Assembly: GCF_022819345.1 (NCBI RefSeq)
Contig: NZ_CP089288.1
Coordinates: forward strand, 248,001-312,000
DNA from: Candidatus Nanosynbacter sp. HMT-352
Lineage (GTDB): Bacteria; Patescibacteriota; Saccharimonadia; Saccharimonadales; Saccharimonadaceae
Direction: 5' to 3'
DNA length: 64,000 nucleotides
A program made the position numbers and the translations under genes. Of the stretch, positions 22,718-30,712 are shown one piece after another. Each line of letters starts with the position of its first letter. Position 1 is the first letter of the stretch. The notes under the pieces were generated by a model. It was given only the letters and a program-made list of their open reading frames with translations, was not told where the DNA came from and did not search any database.

Positions 22718-25120
22718 GTGAAAGAAATTAACGTAGTCAAACGCGACGGAACAAAAGAACCGTTTGATGCTAATAAAATTAACACGGCTATTTTAAAGGC
22801 GTGCGAAGGTTTGCCAGACCAAATATCTAAAGTTGTTCAAGTTGCGACCGAATTGCAACTGACATTATTTGATGGAATTACAACCGAGCAATTGGACGAG
22901 GCGGTTATTCAAACAGTTCTCCAAAACGTTAAAGATGATCCAGATTACGATAAAATCGCGGCACGATTGCTACTGAAAACTGTCTATAAGCAGATTTTGG
23001 GTGATTACGAGACGGCGGAAGAATTGAAAAAGCTTCATGCGCGCGAATTTCCGAAGTTCGTTAAGGCGGCGGTAAAAGAAGGATTGCTAGATAAGCGTAT
23101 GGCTGACGGTCGATTTGACTTGAAAAAGCTGGCGGCGGAGCTCGATCCAGCGCGTGATGATTTGAGCAAATATTTGGGCGTGGTGACTAATAAAAATCGC
23201 TATGCTCTTCGCAAGCAAAGCGGCTCACCAATTGAAACACCTCAGTTTACGCATATGCGTATCGCTATGGGGCTTAGTTATAACGAATCTGACCCAACAA
23301 CTGCGGCGATTGAGTTTTATAATCACATGAGCAATTTGGAGTATGTCCCAGGAGGCTCAACGCGAGTTAATGCTGGCGGTTCGTTCCCGCAGCTCAGTAA
23401 CTGTTTCTTGCTTAATGTCGATGATGATATGGAATCAATTGCTAAGGCTGTTCGCGACACAATGTGGATTGCTAAAGGCACGGGCGGAATTGGCATTGGT
23501 TTTACTAAGCTACGTGCAGCGGGCAGTCCAGTTAAAACCACCAACACTGAATCTACTGGCCCAATTCCATTTATGAAGATGATTGATACGGCGCTTTTTG
23601 CGGTTTCTCGTAAGGGTAAAAAGGCTGGTGCAGCTGCAATTTACATGGAAAACTGGCATCTGAATTTTGATCAATTTGTCGATCTTCGTCAAAACTCTGG
23701 CGACCCATATTTAAGAACCAGATTTGCGAATACCGCGGTATTTATCTCTGACGAATTCATGAAGCGAGTAGAAAAAGACCAAGATTGGTATTTGTTTGAT
23801 CCAGCGGAAACTCCAGATTTGACGGAATTATATGGCGAGGCGTTTTCGGCGCGATATAAAGAATATATCAAGATGGCGGAAGCTGGGAAATTGCGTACGT
23901 TTGATAAAGTTCCAGCTCGTCAGCAGTTTAAGCGCATTTTGACTAGTTTGCAAGCGACTTCACATCCGTGGCTGACCTGGAAAGACACGATTAACGTGCG
24001 CGCGTTAAATAACAATACGGGTACGATTCACCTCAGTAACTTGTGTACGGAAATTACATTGCCGCAGGATAAAAACAACATTGCGACATGTAATTTGGTG
24101 AGTATCAATTTGTCGGCATTTCTTAGCGAGGATAAGACTTGGGATTGGGATCGATTGAAAGAAGCGGCTCGTGCGGCGGTGCGACAATTGGACAATTTGT
24201 GCGACATCACTCAAACGCCAATTCCAGAAGCGATGCATTCGAATCAGCAAACTCGAGCGATTGGCCTCGGGATTATGGGTCTTTCTGACGTGTTGGAGAA
24301 GTTGGGCTATTGCTACGAATCAAAAGAATCTTACGATTTGGTTGATCAATTGACAGAGTTCATTAGCTATCACGCCATTGACCAATCGGCTGACCTGGCG
24401 AAGGAATTAGGCAGCTATCCAACATTCGCAGGCAGCGGTTGGAGTAAGGGTCTTCTTCCAATTGATACGGTCGATAAACTGTCGAAAGATCGCGGCGTGA
24501 AGGTGAAAATAGACCAAAAGACGCGACTGGACTGGGATGGTTTGCGAAAGAAGGTGAAGAAGGGAATGCGAAATGCGACTCTTATGGCGATTGCGCCGAC
24601 GGCTAACATTGGTCATGTGGCGGGAACGACTCCTGGAATTGATCCGCAATTTGCGCAGATTTTCAGTCGCTCGACTTTGAATGGTAAGTTTTTGGAAGTG
24701 AACCATAATTTAGTTCGCGATTTGAAGAAGCTTGGTCTATGGGATAATTTGAAGGATGAGATTTTTGCGGCGCAAGGCGATATTCAAGATATTGACGGTA
24801 TTCCTCAGAATATCAAGGATGTTTATAAAACAAGTTTCCAGCTCAGTCCGTACGCGTTTATTGAGGTGGCGGCTAGGGCTCAGAAGTGGGTCGACCAGGC
24901 GATTTCTCGAAATATGTATCTGGAGACGCGAGACATTGATGAATATGTGAAGATTTATTCGGAAGCGTGGAAGCGTGGCTTGAAGACGACATATTATCTG
25001 CACGTTAAGCCGCGTCATCAGTCGGAGCAGACAACAGTTTCAGTTGATAAAATTGCAGAACAAAAAGTCCGCACAAATAGTAAAGTGCGCGGATTTGGAT
25101 TTGCGAAAATTAATAAATAA
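22718..25120 (+). CDS. nrdA: Ribonucleoside-diphosphate reductase alpha subunit
   Basis: 800 aa. Reduces ribonucleoside diphosphates to deoxy forms. N-terminal ATP-cone (3-90, VVKRDGTKEPFD) for allosteric control. Catalytic cysteines are C229 (SNCF), C443 in NLCTEI with E445, and C458 (TCNL). Radical-transfer Tyr pair at 759-760 (TTYYLH). The last cysteine is C532. The 40 residues after the Tyr pair contain none, so the mobile C-terminal redox pair of class I enzymes is missing. GTG start has AAGGAGGG upstream. Forms an operon with nrdB (14 nt apart). Confidence 0.96.
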   Translation: MKEINVVKRDGTKEPFDANKINTAILKACEGLPDQISKVVQVATELQLTLFDGITTEQLDEAVIQTVLQNVKDDPDYDKIAARLLLKTVYKQILGDYETAEELKKLHAREFPKFVKAAVKEGLLDKRMADGRFDLKKLAAELDPARDDLSKYLGVVTNKNRYALRKQSGSPIETPQFTHMRIAMGLSYNESDPTTAAIEFYNHMSNLEYVPGGSTRVNAGGSFPQLSNCFLLNVDDDMESIAKAVRDTMWIAKGTGGIGIGFTKLRAAGSPVKTTNTESTGPIPFMKMIDTALFAVSRKGKKAGAAAIYMENWHLNFDQFVDLRQNSGDPYLRTRFANTAVFISDEFMKRVEKDQDWYLFDPAETPDLTELYGEAFSARYKEYIKMAEAGKLRTFDKVPARQQFKRILTSLQATSHPWLTWKDTINVRALNNNTGTIHLSNLCTEITLPQDKNNIATCNLVSINLSAFLSEDKTWDWDRLKEAARAAVRQLDNLCDITQTPIPEAMHSNQQTRAIGLGIMGLSDVLEKLGYCYESKESYDLVDQLTEFISYHAIDQSADLAKELGSYPTFAGSGWSKGLLPIDTVDKLSKDRGVKVKIDQKTRLDWDGLRKKVKKGMRNATLMAIAPTANIGHVAGTTPGIDPQFAQIFSRSTLNGKFLEVNHNLVRDLKKLGLWDNLKDEIFAAQGDIQDIDGIPQNIKDVYKTSFQLSPYAFIEVAARAQKWVDQAISRNMYLETRDIDEYVKIYSEAWKRGLKTTYYLHVKPRHQSEQTTVSVDKIAEQKVRTNSKVRGFGFAKINK

Positions 25121-25134
25121 AGGAGGAAATTAAG

Positions 25135-26112
25135 ATGGGAATTTTAGGTTCAGGATTACGCGATGGATTGTCACTTCACCCAATTCGTTACCCTTGGGCG
25201 TATGATCTTTATAATCAAGCAGTGGCTAACACGTGGTTTCCAAATGAAGTTCAATTAGTCCAAGATTTGGCGGATTTTGAAAAATTGTCAGACGACGAGA
25301 AGCACGCATTGAAAACGGTTATTAGCTATTTGAATCCAAACGAGCTATTAATTAATAAATCATTGGCGTTCGGTATTTATCCATATGTGAATGCGGCGGA
25401 AGCTCAACTATATTTGTCAAAACAGATGTGGGAAGAAGCTAATCACTTCATGACATTTGAATACATTATTGAGACATTTCCGTTTGATCGCGAGGAAATT
25501 TACGCTGCGGGATTTGGTAAAAAATCATTGGCTGACAAGGCTGACTTCCAGAATAAGCATTTGGACGTGATGCTTGATCCGAATTTGGATATTTATTCGC
25601 TGGAAGGCAAGAAGGACTTTGTTAGATCTTTGGTGGCGTATAACATCGTGCTTGAGGGAATTTGGTTCTATTCAGGCTTTATGGTTGGCATGAGTTTCCG
25701 TCAGCGTAATTTATTGCGCAATGTTGGCTCGCTACTGGACTGGATTACTCGCGATGAAAATCTTCATTTGACGTTTGGTATCAATTTGCTTTTGACAATT
25801 TTGGACGAGAACCCAGAATTGCAAACACAGGAATTCGCAGAAGAAATCCGTGGCTTGATTTTGCAGGCGGTAGAACTTGAGAAGGCTTACAATAAGGATA
25901 TGCTGCCAAAGGGAATTTTGGGATTGAATGCTGATTATGTGAACCAGTATGTTATGCATATGACCGACCGACGCTTGCAAGAATTAGGTTTTGAACCTGA
26001 ATATAACGTGCCAAATCCAGCTAAATGGATGGCAGCTGCCAACGATACACTGGAATTGGTGAATTTCTTTGAAAGCACAAACACCAGTTACGAAGTTAAT
26101 ACCACGAAGTAA
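25135..26112 (+). CDS. nrdB: Ribonucleotide reductase beta subunit, class Ic-like
   Basis: 325 aa. Carries the dimetal cofactor that starts the radical in NrdA. Ligands by alignment spacing: E70, E101, H104, E174, E208, H211. Two substitutions stand out. The first ligand is Glu (E70) where E. coli has Asp84, and the radical Tyr122 position (four after the His) is F108 (EANHFMTF). Both are the substitutions that define class Ic enzymes such as Chlamydia trachomatis NrdB, which use a Mn/Fe cofactor and no Tyr radical. Good Shine-Dalgarno (aggaggaaa). Stop overlaps the next start by 1 nt. Confidence 0.94.
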   Translation: MGILGSGLRDGLSLHPIRYPWAYDLYNQAVANTWFPNEVQLVQDLADFEKLSDDEKHALKTVISYLNPNELLINKSLAFGIYPYVNAAEAQLYLSKQMWEEANHFMTFEYIIETFPFDREEIYAAGFGKKSLADKADFQNKHLDVMLDPNLDIYSLEGKKDFVRSLVAYNIVLEGIWFYSGFMVGMSFRQRNLLRNVGSLLDWITRDENLHLTFGINLLLTILDENPELQTQEFAEEIRGLILQAVELEKAYNKDMLPKGILGLNADYVNQYVMHMTDRRLQELGFEPEYNVPNPAKWMAAANDTLELVNFFESTNTSYEVNTTK

Positions 26113-26522
26113 TGAGAGTTGATGATATGAACGAATTAGCGAAAGAAATATTAGATACAGTCGAAGTTGGTGTGTTGGCAACGGTGAATGTTGATAGAAC
26201 TCCTTTGGTGACGCCGCTGCACTTTGCGCGATTGGGTGATTCGATAGTTTGGATATCAGAGCCGACTGCGCGCCATTCAGAAAATGCGTTTCGGAACGGT
26301 AAGGCGGAATTTGTGGTTTGGGATGATAAGAAGCGAGCAGTTTTCTTAAAAACTAACGTGACTGAACTTCCAGAATCTGAGAAAGAGGCGGCAATGGCGG
26401 CTTATAAAGAGAAGCTGGCTGATTTTATGCCGCGTTGCCAAAATCCGCAAATATACGTTGCGCCAATTGGTGAACTTGATGAAAAAACTACAACGGGCAA
26501 TTGGATGCATTTTATTGCATAA
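26112..26522 (+). CDS. Pyridoxamine 5'-phosphate oxidase-like flavin-binding protein
   Basis: 136 aa. Split-barrel fold, with LATVNVDRTPLVTPLHFAR near 20-38 and VWISEPTARHSENAFRNGKAEFVVWDD near 48-75. Such proteins bind FMN, F420 or heme and act in small redox reactions; the substrate is not predictable. It starts in the TAATG overlap with nrdB (an in-frame ATG at 26127 is an alternative). Being in the nrd operon, it might supply or scavenge electrons for cofactor assembly; this is speculation. The final 8 nt hold the -35 of the next promoter. Confidence 0.8.
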   Translation: MRVDDMNELAKEILDTVEVGVLATVNVDRTPLVTPLHFARLGDSIVWISEPTARHSENAFRNGKAEFVVWDDKKRAVFLKTNVTELPESEKEAAMAAYKEKLADFMPRCQNPQIYVAPIGELDEKTTTGNWMHFIA

Positions 26523-26571
26523 GCACTATATCTAGCGTAAAATTAGTTAAGTAACTACTAAATATAGGGGA
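26515..26571 (+). promoter_or_regulatory. Second promoter with paired NrdR-like boxes
   Basis: TTGCAT (26515-26520), 18-bp spacer, TAAAAT (26539-26544). Box 1 GCACTATATCTAGCGT (26524-26539), 13/16 to the NrdR consensus, and box 2 CTACTAAATATAGGGG (26556-26571), 11/16, have centres 32 bp apart. The architecture is the same as at nrdA: -35, box in spacer, -10, box over the start site. It drives the 57-aa CxxC protein. Confidence 0.72.
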
Positions 26572-26579
26572 AAATGAAA

Positions 26580-26753
26580 ATGAATGCTAGTCAAATTATT
26601 ACTGATGACATGACTCTGGAAGAAAAATTAAGCGCTATTGACGCAGCTCTTAAAGCAGCACAAGAAGCGGCTGATGATCAAGCAAAGTCGAACGGCACTG
26701 TTGCGGCACCAGTTGACCCAGCAAGTTTGACTATTTGTGACGGTTGCGAATAA
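26580..26753 (+). CDS. 57-aa acidic protein ending in CDGCE, NrdR-box regulated
   Basis: Too short for usual ORF cutoffs. Starts at ATG 26580 with AGGGG 8 nt upstream. Residues 1-36 are charged and helical (TLEEKLSAIDAALKAAQ), 37-50 a flexible Ala/Pro/Asp linker, and it ends TICDGCE-stop, with C53 and C56 as its only cysteines, one residue from the terminus. This resembles the C-terminal redox tail of class I NrdA (C-x2-C or C-x4-C at the very end), which the NrdA in this window lacks. Shared NrdR-type boxes support a link. Role as a trans-acting redox tail is hypothesis. A metal-binding or regulatory peptide is an alternative. Confidence 0.75.
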   Translation: MNASQIITDDMTLEEKLSAIDAALKAAQEAADDQAKSNGTVAAPVDPASLTICDGCE

Positions 26754-26775
26754 GGTCCACCAACAGATCTGATCA

Positions 26776-26805
26776 TTGACAATATAGGGCTTTATATTGT
26801 ATAAT
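26776..26805 (+). promoter_or_regulatory. Promoter of the acyltransferase pair
   Basis: TTGACA (26776-26781), 18-bp spacer, TATAAT (26800-26805), 10 nt to ATG 26816. Very short or absent leader. Confidence 0.75.
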
Positions 26806-26815
26806 TAAGGGTATC

Positions 26816-27718
26816 ATGAAAAAAATTGAGACTTTTTCAGGATCTGAGGCTATAAAAGAGATTAAACAGTGCGCTAAAAAGGGTGCATCTGAAGGTCTGT
26901 ATGATCCGAGCCCAAGAAGACTGTGCGTTCCTCTTAAGCTGGTTACTGATTTTCTTTTTGGTAATGTGGGTGTTGACGTTGAGGGGGTTGGTAATCTTCT
27001 GGAGGCAACTGAGAAAACCGAGGAAAACAAGGGTGTTATATTTGCTACGAGTCACCTAACGGACGTTGATGTTTCGACTGTTGCTAGCGTAGTTTCTGAG
27101 TTTAGACATATAGGCGTGACAGTAGCCTCCACTAATATGGGTCTTTGGCATCAGAGGATACCATATAAACTTGTTGGGATGGATAACTTTTTTCAGGTTC
27201 CGTATGGAAGAGATTTGTCTGTGGAAAAAGATGCTATTGATAATAAGTACGCGTTGCCGTTTAATAGTGACGATTACTTAGGTCTGCAAGAAAAAATAAC
27301 AGATAGTGGACTTTCTGTTATTACTGCAGCGCATAACCCGATGAGCAATATTGGGATAAAAAATGACGGTGAACTGCCAGAAAAGGCGGGTAAATTAGCT
27401 CCTCATCTAAGCCTGGCGACGGGTGCCACCATAATTCCTGTACTTATGCAGGTTGAGGGTCAGAAGAGAAATCCTAATCAACTCAATGACAATGCGATAC
27501 ATCTAAAGTGGCTTTTGGGTAAAAAAGTTGTGCGACTGGTATTTGGTGAGACTATTAAGCCTAGTCCTGATGAAGTTGAAGCTTATGCCAATGTTTCGCA
27601 TGAAGCGTCTTACTCAAAGGCGGCTCGTGAAGAGCAGTGTCGCATATTGGAGGCGTTTGGTGGGAAGGCGATATTGGGGTATATGCGTGATAAATATGAT
27701 CCGGTATTGGCTGCGTAA
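26816..27718 (+). CDS. PlsC-like acyltransferase, paralog 1
   Basis: 300 aa. Contains the acyltransferase HX4D motif in ATSHLTDVDV near 79-84, then VASTNMG and NFFQVPYGRD, and ITAAHNPMSN where the substrate-binding EGTRS-like motif is expected. C-terminal VLMQVEGQKRNPN and VVRLVFGETIKPSPDE match the PlsC layout (FGxPI-like). Established: HX4D enzymes acylate glycerophosphate or lysophospholipids. No membrane helix, so probably peripheral. AGA/ATA-rich codon use. Followed 18 nt later by a divergent paralog. Confidence 0.68.
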   Translation: MKKIETFSGSEAIKEIKQCAKKGASEGLYDPSPRRLCVPLKLVTDFLFGNVGVDVEGVGNLLEATEKTEENKGVIFATSHLTDVDVSTVASVVSEFRHIGVTVASTNMGLWHQRIPYKLVGMDNFFQVPYGRDLSVEKDAIDNKYALPFNSDDYLGLQEKITDSGLSVITAAHNPMSNIGIKNDGELPEKAGKLAPHLSLATGATIIPVLMQVEGQKRNPNQLNDNAIHLKWLLGKKVVRLVFGETIKPSPDEVEAYANVSHEASYSKAAREEQCRILEAFGGKAILGYMRDKYDPVLAA

Positions 27719-27736
27719 TAAGGAGAGATAGCTAAA

Positions 27737-28756
27737 ATGGCTGCAGGAATAGATAAATTTATCCCAACCTCAGAAGAGCAAGAATTGTTCAATAAAGTTT
27801 TCTATCCAGAAATCACTGAAGAGTTTGATATTGACGTAAAAGAAATTGAGCCACAGAGAGAGGGTTTTTCTCTGTCGGTTGCGCTTGGTTCTCTTAAGAA
27901 ATGGGTGCGTGGTAGACGAGAAAAGCACAGCAAACCTTTTGGACTAACTAACAATTCGGCGGTAGAAAAACTTGAGGCAGCTGGAGAAGAATTGGGACTG
28001 CCAGAAACAGACGTTCGACTTTCCCCTGGACTTAAGCTGTTGATGGGCTTAATGCATGGCAAAAAGGAAGTTGAAATAATTGGCGAAGATATTTTAATTG
28101 AAGCCGCCAAAAAGTCCAAAGAAGAAGGTAGGGGAAGTGTTATAGCGCCAACACATTTCAATGGAGAGGATGTTCCTACGGCTAGTTATTTGGCGTCTTT
28201 GTTGAACAAAATTAATATTGGCGTAGCGTCGACTAATAGAGATTGGATTAAGAAGGGCGTTGGCGGAATCAACCTAGAGGCTATACAATATCTTGCGTTT
28301 GGCGCTAAAAACTTTTTTGGTGTGCCATATGAATGGGTAGATAAAAAGAGTAAAAAACCGGTTCACTTTTCAACAGACCATTACGAAGAAGCGGTTAAAT
28401 TTGTTGAGGATGGTGGATCTTTGGTTTTGGCTGGATATTCAGCGGATGACTCAGTAGGTTCAAAGCCTCGCAGTGAAATGGGATCTGCGGCGATTCATAC
28501 GGCATTAAAATCTGGTGCAGAATTGATATTTGTTTACGTATCGTCAGAGGATAAGAAACTTACCGTCAGAGTTATGGAGGATGAGGATGGTATGTTTGCG
28601 GCGTTTAGTAATTCATATAGAAAGGCGCTAGAGATGAAGGATTCTGATGCATCCGAGCGTTTATTGTCGTCATGCAAAGAGTACTTAAAAGACAGCGAAA
28701 TAGGTAGGGTTATAGCGGAAGAATATAGGCGTCGATCAGACAAAAATAAAGCCTAG
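27737..28756 (+). CDS. PlsC-like acyltransferase, paralog 2
   Basis: 339 aa. Shares with paralog 1 the HX4D motif (APTHFNGEDVPT near 139), VASTNRDW, and NFFGVPYEWVD, then LAGYSADDSVGSKPRSEMG where the substrate loop lies. The N-terminus is 60 residues longer and charged. Good Shine-Dalgarno (aaggagagat). Likely forms an operon and perhaps a hetero-complex with paralog 1. Organisms of this group usually lack full phospholipid synthesis, so remodelling of host-derived lipids is a plausible role (inference). Confidence 0.65.
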   Translation: MAAGIDKFIPTSEEQELFNKVFYPEITEEFDIDVKEIEPQREGFSLSVALGSLKKWVRGRREKHSKPFGLTNNSAVEKLEAAGEELGLPETDVRLSPGLKLLMGLMHGKKEVEIIGEDILIEAAKKSKEEGRGSVIAPTHFNGEDVPTASYLASLLNKINIGVASTNRDWIKKGVGGINLEAIQYLAFGAKNFFGVPYEWVDKKSKKPVHFSTDHYEEAVKFVEDGGSLVLAGYSADDSVGSKPRSEMGSAAIHTALKSGAELIFVYVSSEDKKLTVRVMEDEDGMFAAFSNSYRKALEMKDSDASERLLSSCKEYLKDSEIGRVIAEEYRRRSDKNKA

Positions 28757-28780
28757 CGAGCGGCACCGAAGTCTTAGTTA

Positions 28781-28809
28781 TTGACAAAATAAAAATAATG
28801 TGATATCAT
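28781..28809 (+). promoter_or_regulatory. Promoter of the 52-aa protein
   Basis: TTGACA (28781-28786), 17-bp spacer, TATCAT (28804-28809). Leader of about 30 nt with AAAAGGAAT before the ATG. Confidence 0.75.
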
Positions 28810-28845
28810 TTTACTGTATAAAAAATTAAAACAAAAAGGAATAAA

Positions 28846-29004
28846 ATGGCTGAAGAAAAAGATATTCACAGACTTACCGAAGGCATATTGAGTCGAGACG
28901 ATATGTCGGCGTTGACGTATGTGTTGCAGCACGTGAAAGGATCTAGCCCAAGTTCAGCGACGAAATTAAGTCTGGAACTGGAAGAGCTTGACGAAACAGC
29001 GTAG
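28846..29004 (+). CDS. Unknown 52-aa acidic protein
   Basis: Below usual ORF cutoffs. ATG at 28846 with AAAAGGA 7 nt upstream and a strong promoter of its own. Helical in the first half (DIHRLTEGILSRDDMSALTY), then SSPSSATKL and an acidic end (ELEELDETA). No cysteine or membrane segment. The clean promoter, ribosome site and uninterrupted frame argue for a real gene. Function unknown. Confidence 0.6.
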   Translation: MAEEKDIHRLTEGILSRDDMSALTYVLQHVKGSSPSSATKLSLELEELDETA

Positions 29005-29049
29005 GGATTTAGCTAGATAATAATCCACCTCTGTTGTATACTAGACAGT

Positions 29050-30681
29050 ATGGAACAGATTATTTCTCAAGTAGTGAAGCAACTTTTTGATCAAGATATA
29101 TCGGTACAATTGACGCGTCCTGATCCGAAGTTTGGTGACTTTGCTACAAATGTGGCATTGCAATTGGCTAAGCCACTGGGGAAGAATCCGCGCGAAATTG
29201 CGGAGATGATTGCTGAGAATCTGCGTAAAGAAGAAGAGTTTAGCGAAGTAAGCGTGGCTGGTCCAGGTTTTATCAATGTAAAACTGAGCGATCAATCCGT
29301 TCTAAATTCTTTGAAAAAAGAGCCAACGACGAAGCGCGCTGGTCAGACGGTTGTAATTGAAACCAATTGCCCGAATCCATTTAAGGCTATGCATATCGGA
29401 CACGCTTTGAATGCGATTTTGGCGGACACGATGGCTAATCTGTTGGCGGTTGATGGCGCAATTGTGCATCGAGTGAGTTATCACGGTGATGTCGGAACGC
29501 ATGTTGGTAAAAGTATGTGGGCGATTTTGCGTGAGATTGACGGCGATATGAATAAATTGAACGAAATCCCAGCCGATAAGCGAAATGAATTTATGAGTCG
29601 CATGTACGTTGAAGGTGCGCGTGCGGCGAAAGAATCTCCAGAGGCGAAGGCAGAAATTGATGAACTAGCTAAGCAATCATTCGTTCTGGATGATCCACTA
29701 TATAAGCAAGTTTACGAAATCTGTAAAAGTTGGAGTTTTGACGAAATTGACTCTAATGTTGGGCGACTTGGAAACGTGCCGATTGAGCGACGTTACGTTG
29801 AGAGTGAAACTGAAGAATTGGGCAAATCTCTGATTAAAGAGAAAACTCCAGAGGTGTTCACCAAATCTGACGGCGCGTATGTTTTTAAGGGCAGTAAATA
29901 CGGCGCGTTCGACAACGTGTTTATTGGATCTCACGGCAATGGTCTTTATGGGGCGCATGATATGGGATTGATCCAGTTGAAGTATAAGGACTACCCGAAT
30001 TTGGACTTGTCAATTACAGTAAATGGCGAGGAGCAAGCAGCATACTTCCGCGGCGTGATTGCGGCTAGTGAATTGTCAATTCCAGCCTTGAAAGGAAAAT
30101 TGTTTAATTACGCAACTGGCTTGGTCAAATTGACAACTGGGAAAATGAGTTCGCGAACGGGTGAGGTTGTTACAATTGGCTGGCTGTTCGATGAGTTTAA
30201 GAAGGCAATTGAAAATGCTGGCGGCGAGCCAACTGACGACGTGATTGCTGGCGCGCTTCGTTATCAATTCTTGAAAGTGAAGATCGGCGGTGACGTCATA
30301 TTTGATATTAACGACGCGGTAAGTTTGACGGGAAATACGGGAAGTTACTTGCAATACGCTCACGCTCGGGCGCGAGGTATTTTAACTAAATCCGACAAAG
30401 AAATTGCCTTTCCGACAGAGTTGTTTGACGAAGATAAAATGCTGGTCAGAAAATTGAGTGAGTACGTGGACGTGGTTGATCGTGCTAAGGAGAGTTTGGA
30501 GCCTCATCACATCTGTACGTATTTGTTTGAACTAGCGCAAGAATTTAATCGATATTACGAGAAAAATCAGGTTATTGGTAGCGACAAAGAAGCGCATCGC
30601 GTAGGAATCGTGGCAATTTACGCTGACATTCTTAAGGCTGGACTGGCTATTTTGGGAATCGTGGCACCGGATCGCTTGTAA
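29050..30681 (+). CDS. argS: Arginyl-tRNA synthetase
   Basis: 543 aa. Charges tRNA-Arg. N-terminal Add1 domain, then class I HIGH within AMHIGHALNA near 115-122, VSYHGDVGTHVGK, and the C-terminal anticodon-binding part with YLQYAHARARGIL and HHICTYLFELAQEFNRYY. The canonical KMSKS is replaced by GKMSSRTG near 362, common in ArgRS. TATACT (29037-29042) ends 7 nt before ATG, so the message is probably leaderless. Partner of the tRNA-Arg(GCG) in this window. Confidence 0.95.
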   Translation: MEQIISQVVKQLFDQDISVQLTRPDPKFGDFATNVALQLAKPLGKNPREIAEMIAENLRKEEEFSEVSVAGPGFINVKLSDQSVLNSLKKEPTTKRAGQTVVIETNCPNPFKAMHIGHALNAILADTMANLLAVDGAIVHRVSYHGDVGTHVGKSMWAILREIDGDMNKLNEIPADKRNEFMSRMYVEGARAAKESPEAKAEIDELAKQSFVLDDPLYKQVYEICKSWSFDEIDSNVGRLGNVPIERRYVESETEELGKSLIKEKTPEVFTKSDGAYVFKGSKYGAFDNVFIGSHGNGLYGAHDMGLIQLKYKDYPNLDLSITVNGEEQAAYFRGVIAASELSIPALKGKLFNYATGLVKLTTGKMSSRTGEVVTIGWLFDEFKKAIENAGGEPTDDVIAGALRYQFLKVKIGGDVIFDINDAVSLTGNTGSYLQYAHARARGILTKSDKEIAFPTELFDEDKMLVRKLSEYVDVVDRAKESLEPHHICTYLFELAQEFNRYYEKNQVIGSDKEAHRVGIVAIYADILKAGLAILGIVAPDRL

Positions 30682-30704
30682 AATATGCTGTATTAGTATA
30701 TAAT
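30676..30704 (+). promoter_or_regulatory. Promoter of the transglutaminase-like gene
   Basis: TTGTAA (30676-30681, overlapping the argS stop), 17-bp spacer, TATAAT (30699-30704), 8 nt to GTG 30713. Confidence 0.65.
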
Positions 30705-30712
30705 ATGAATTC

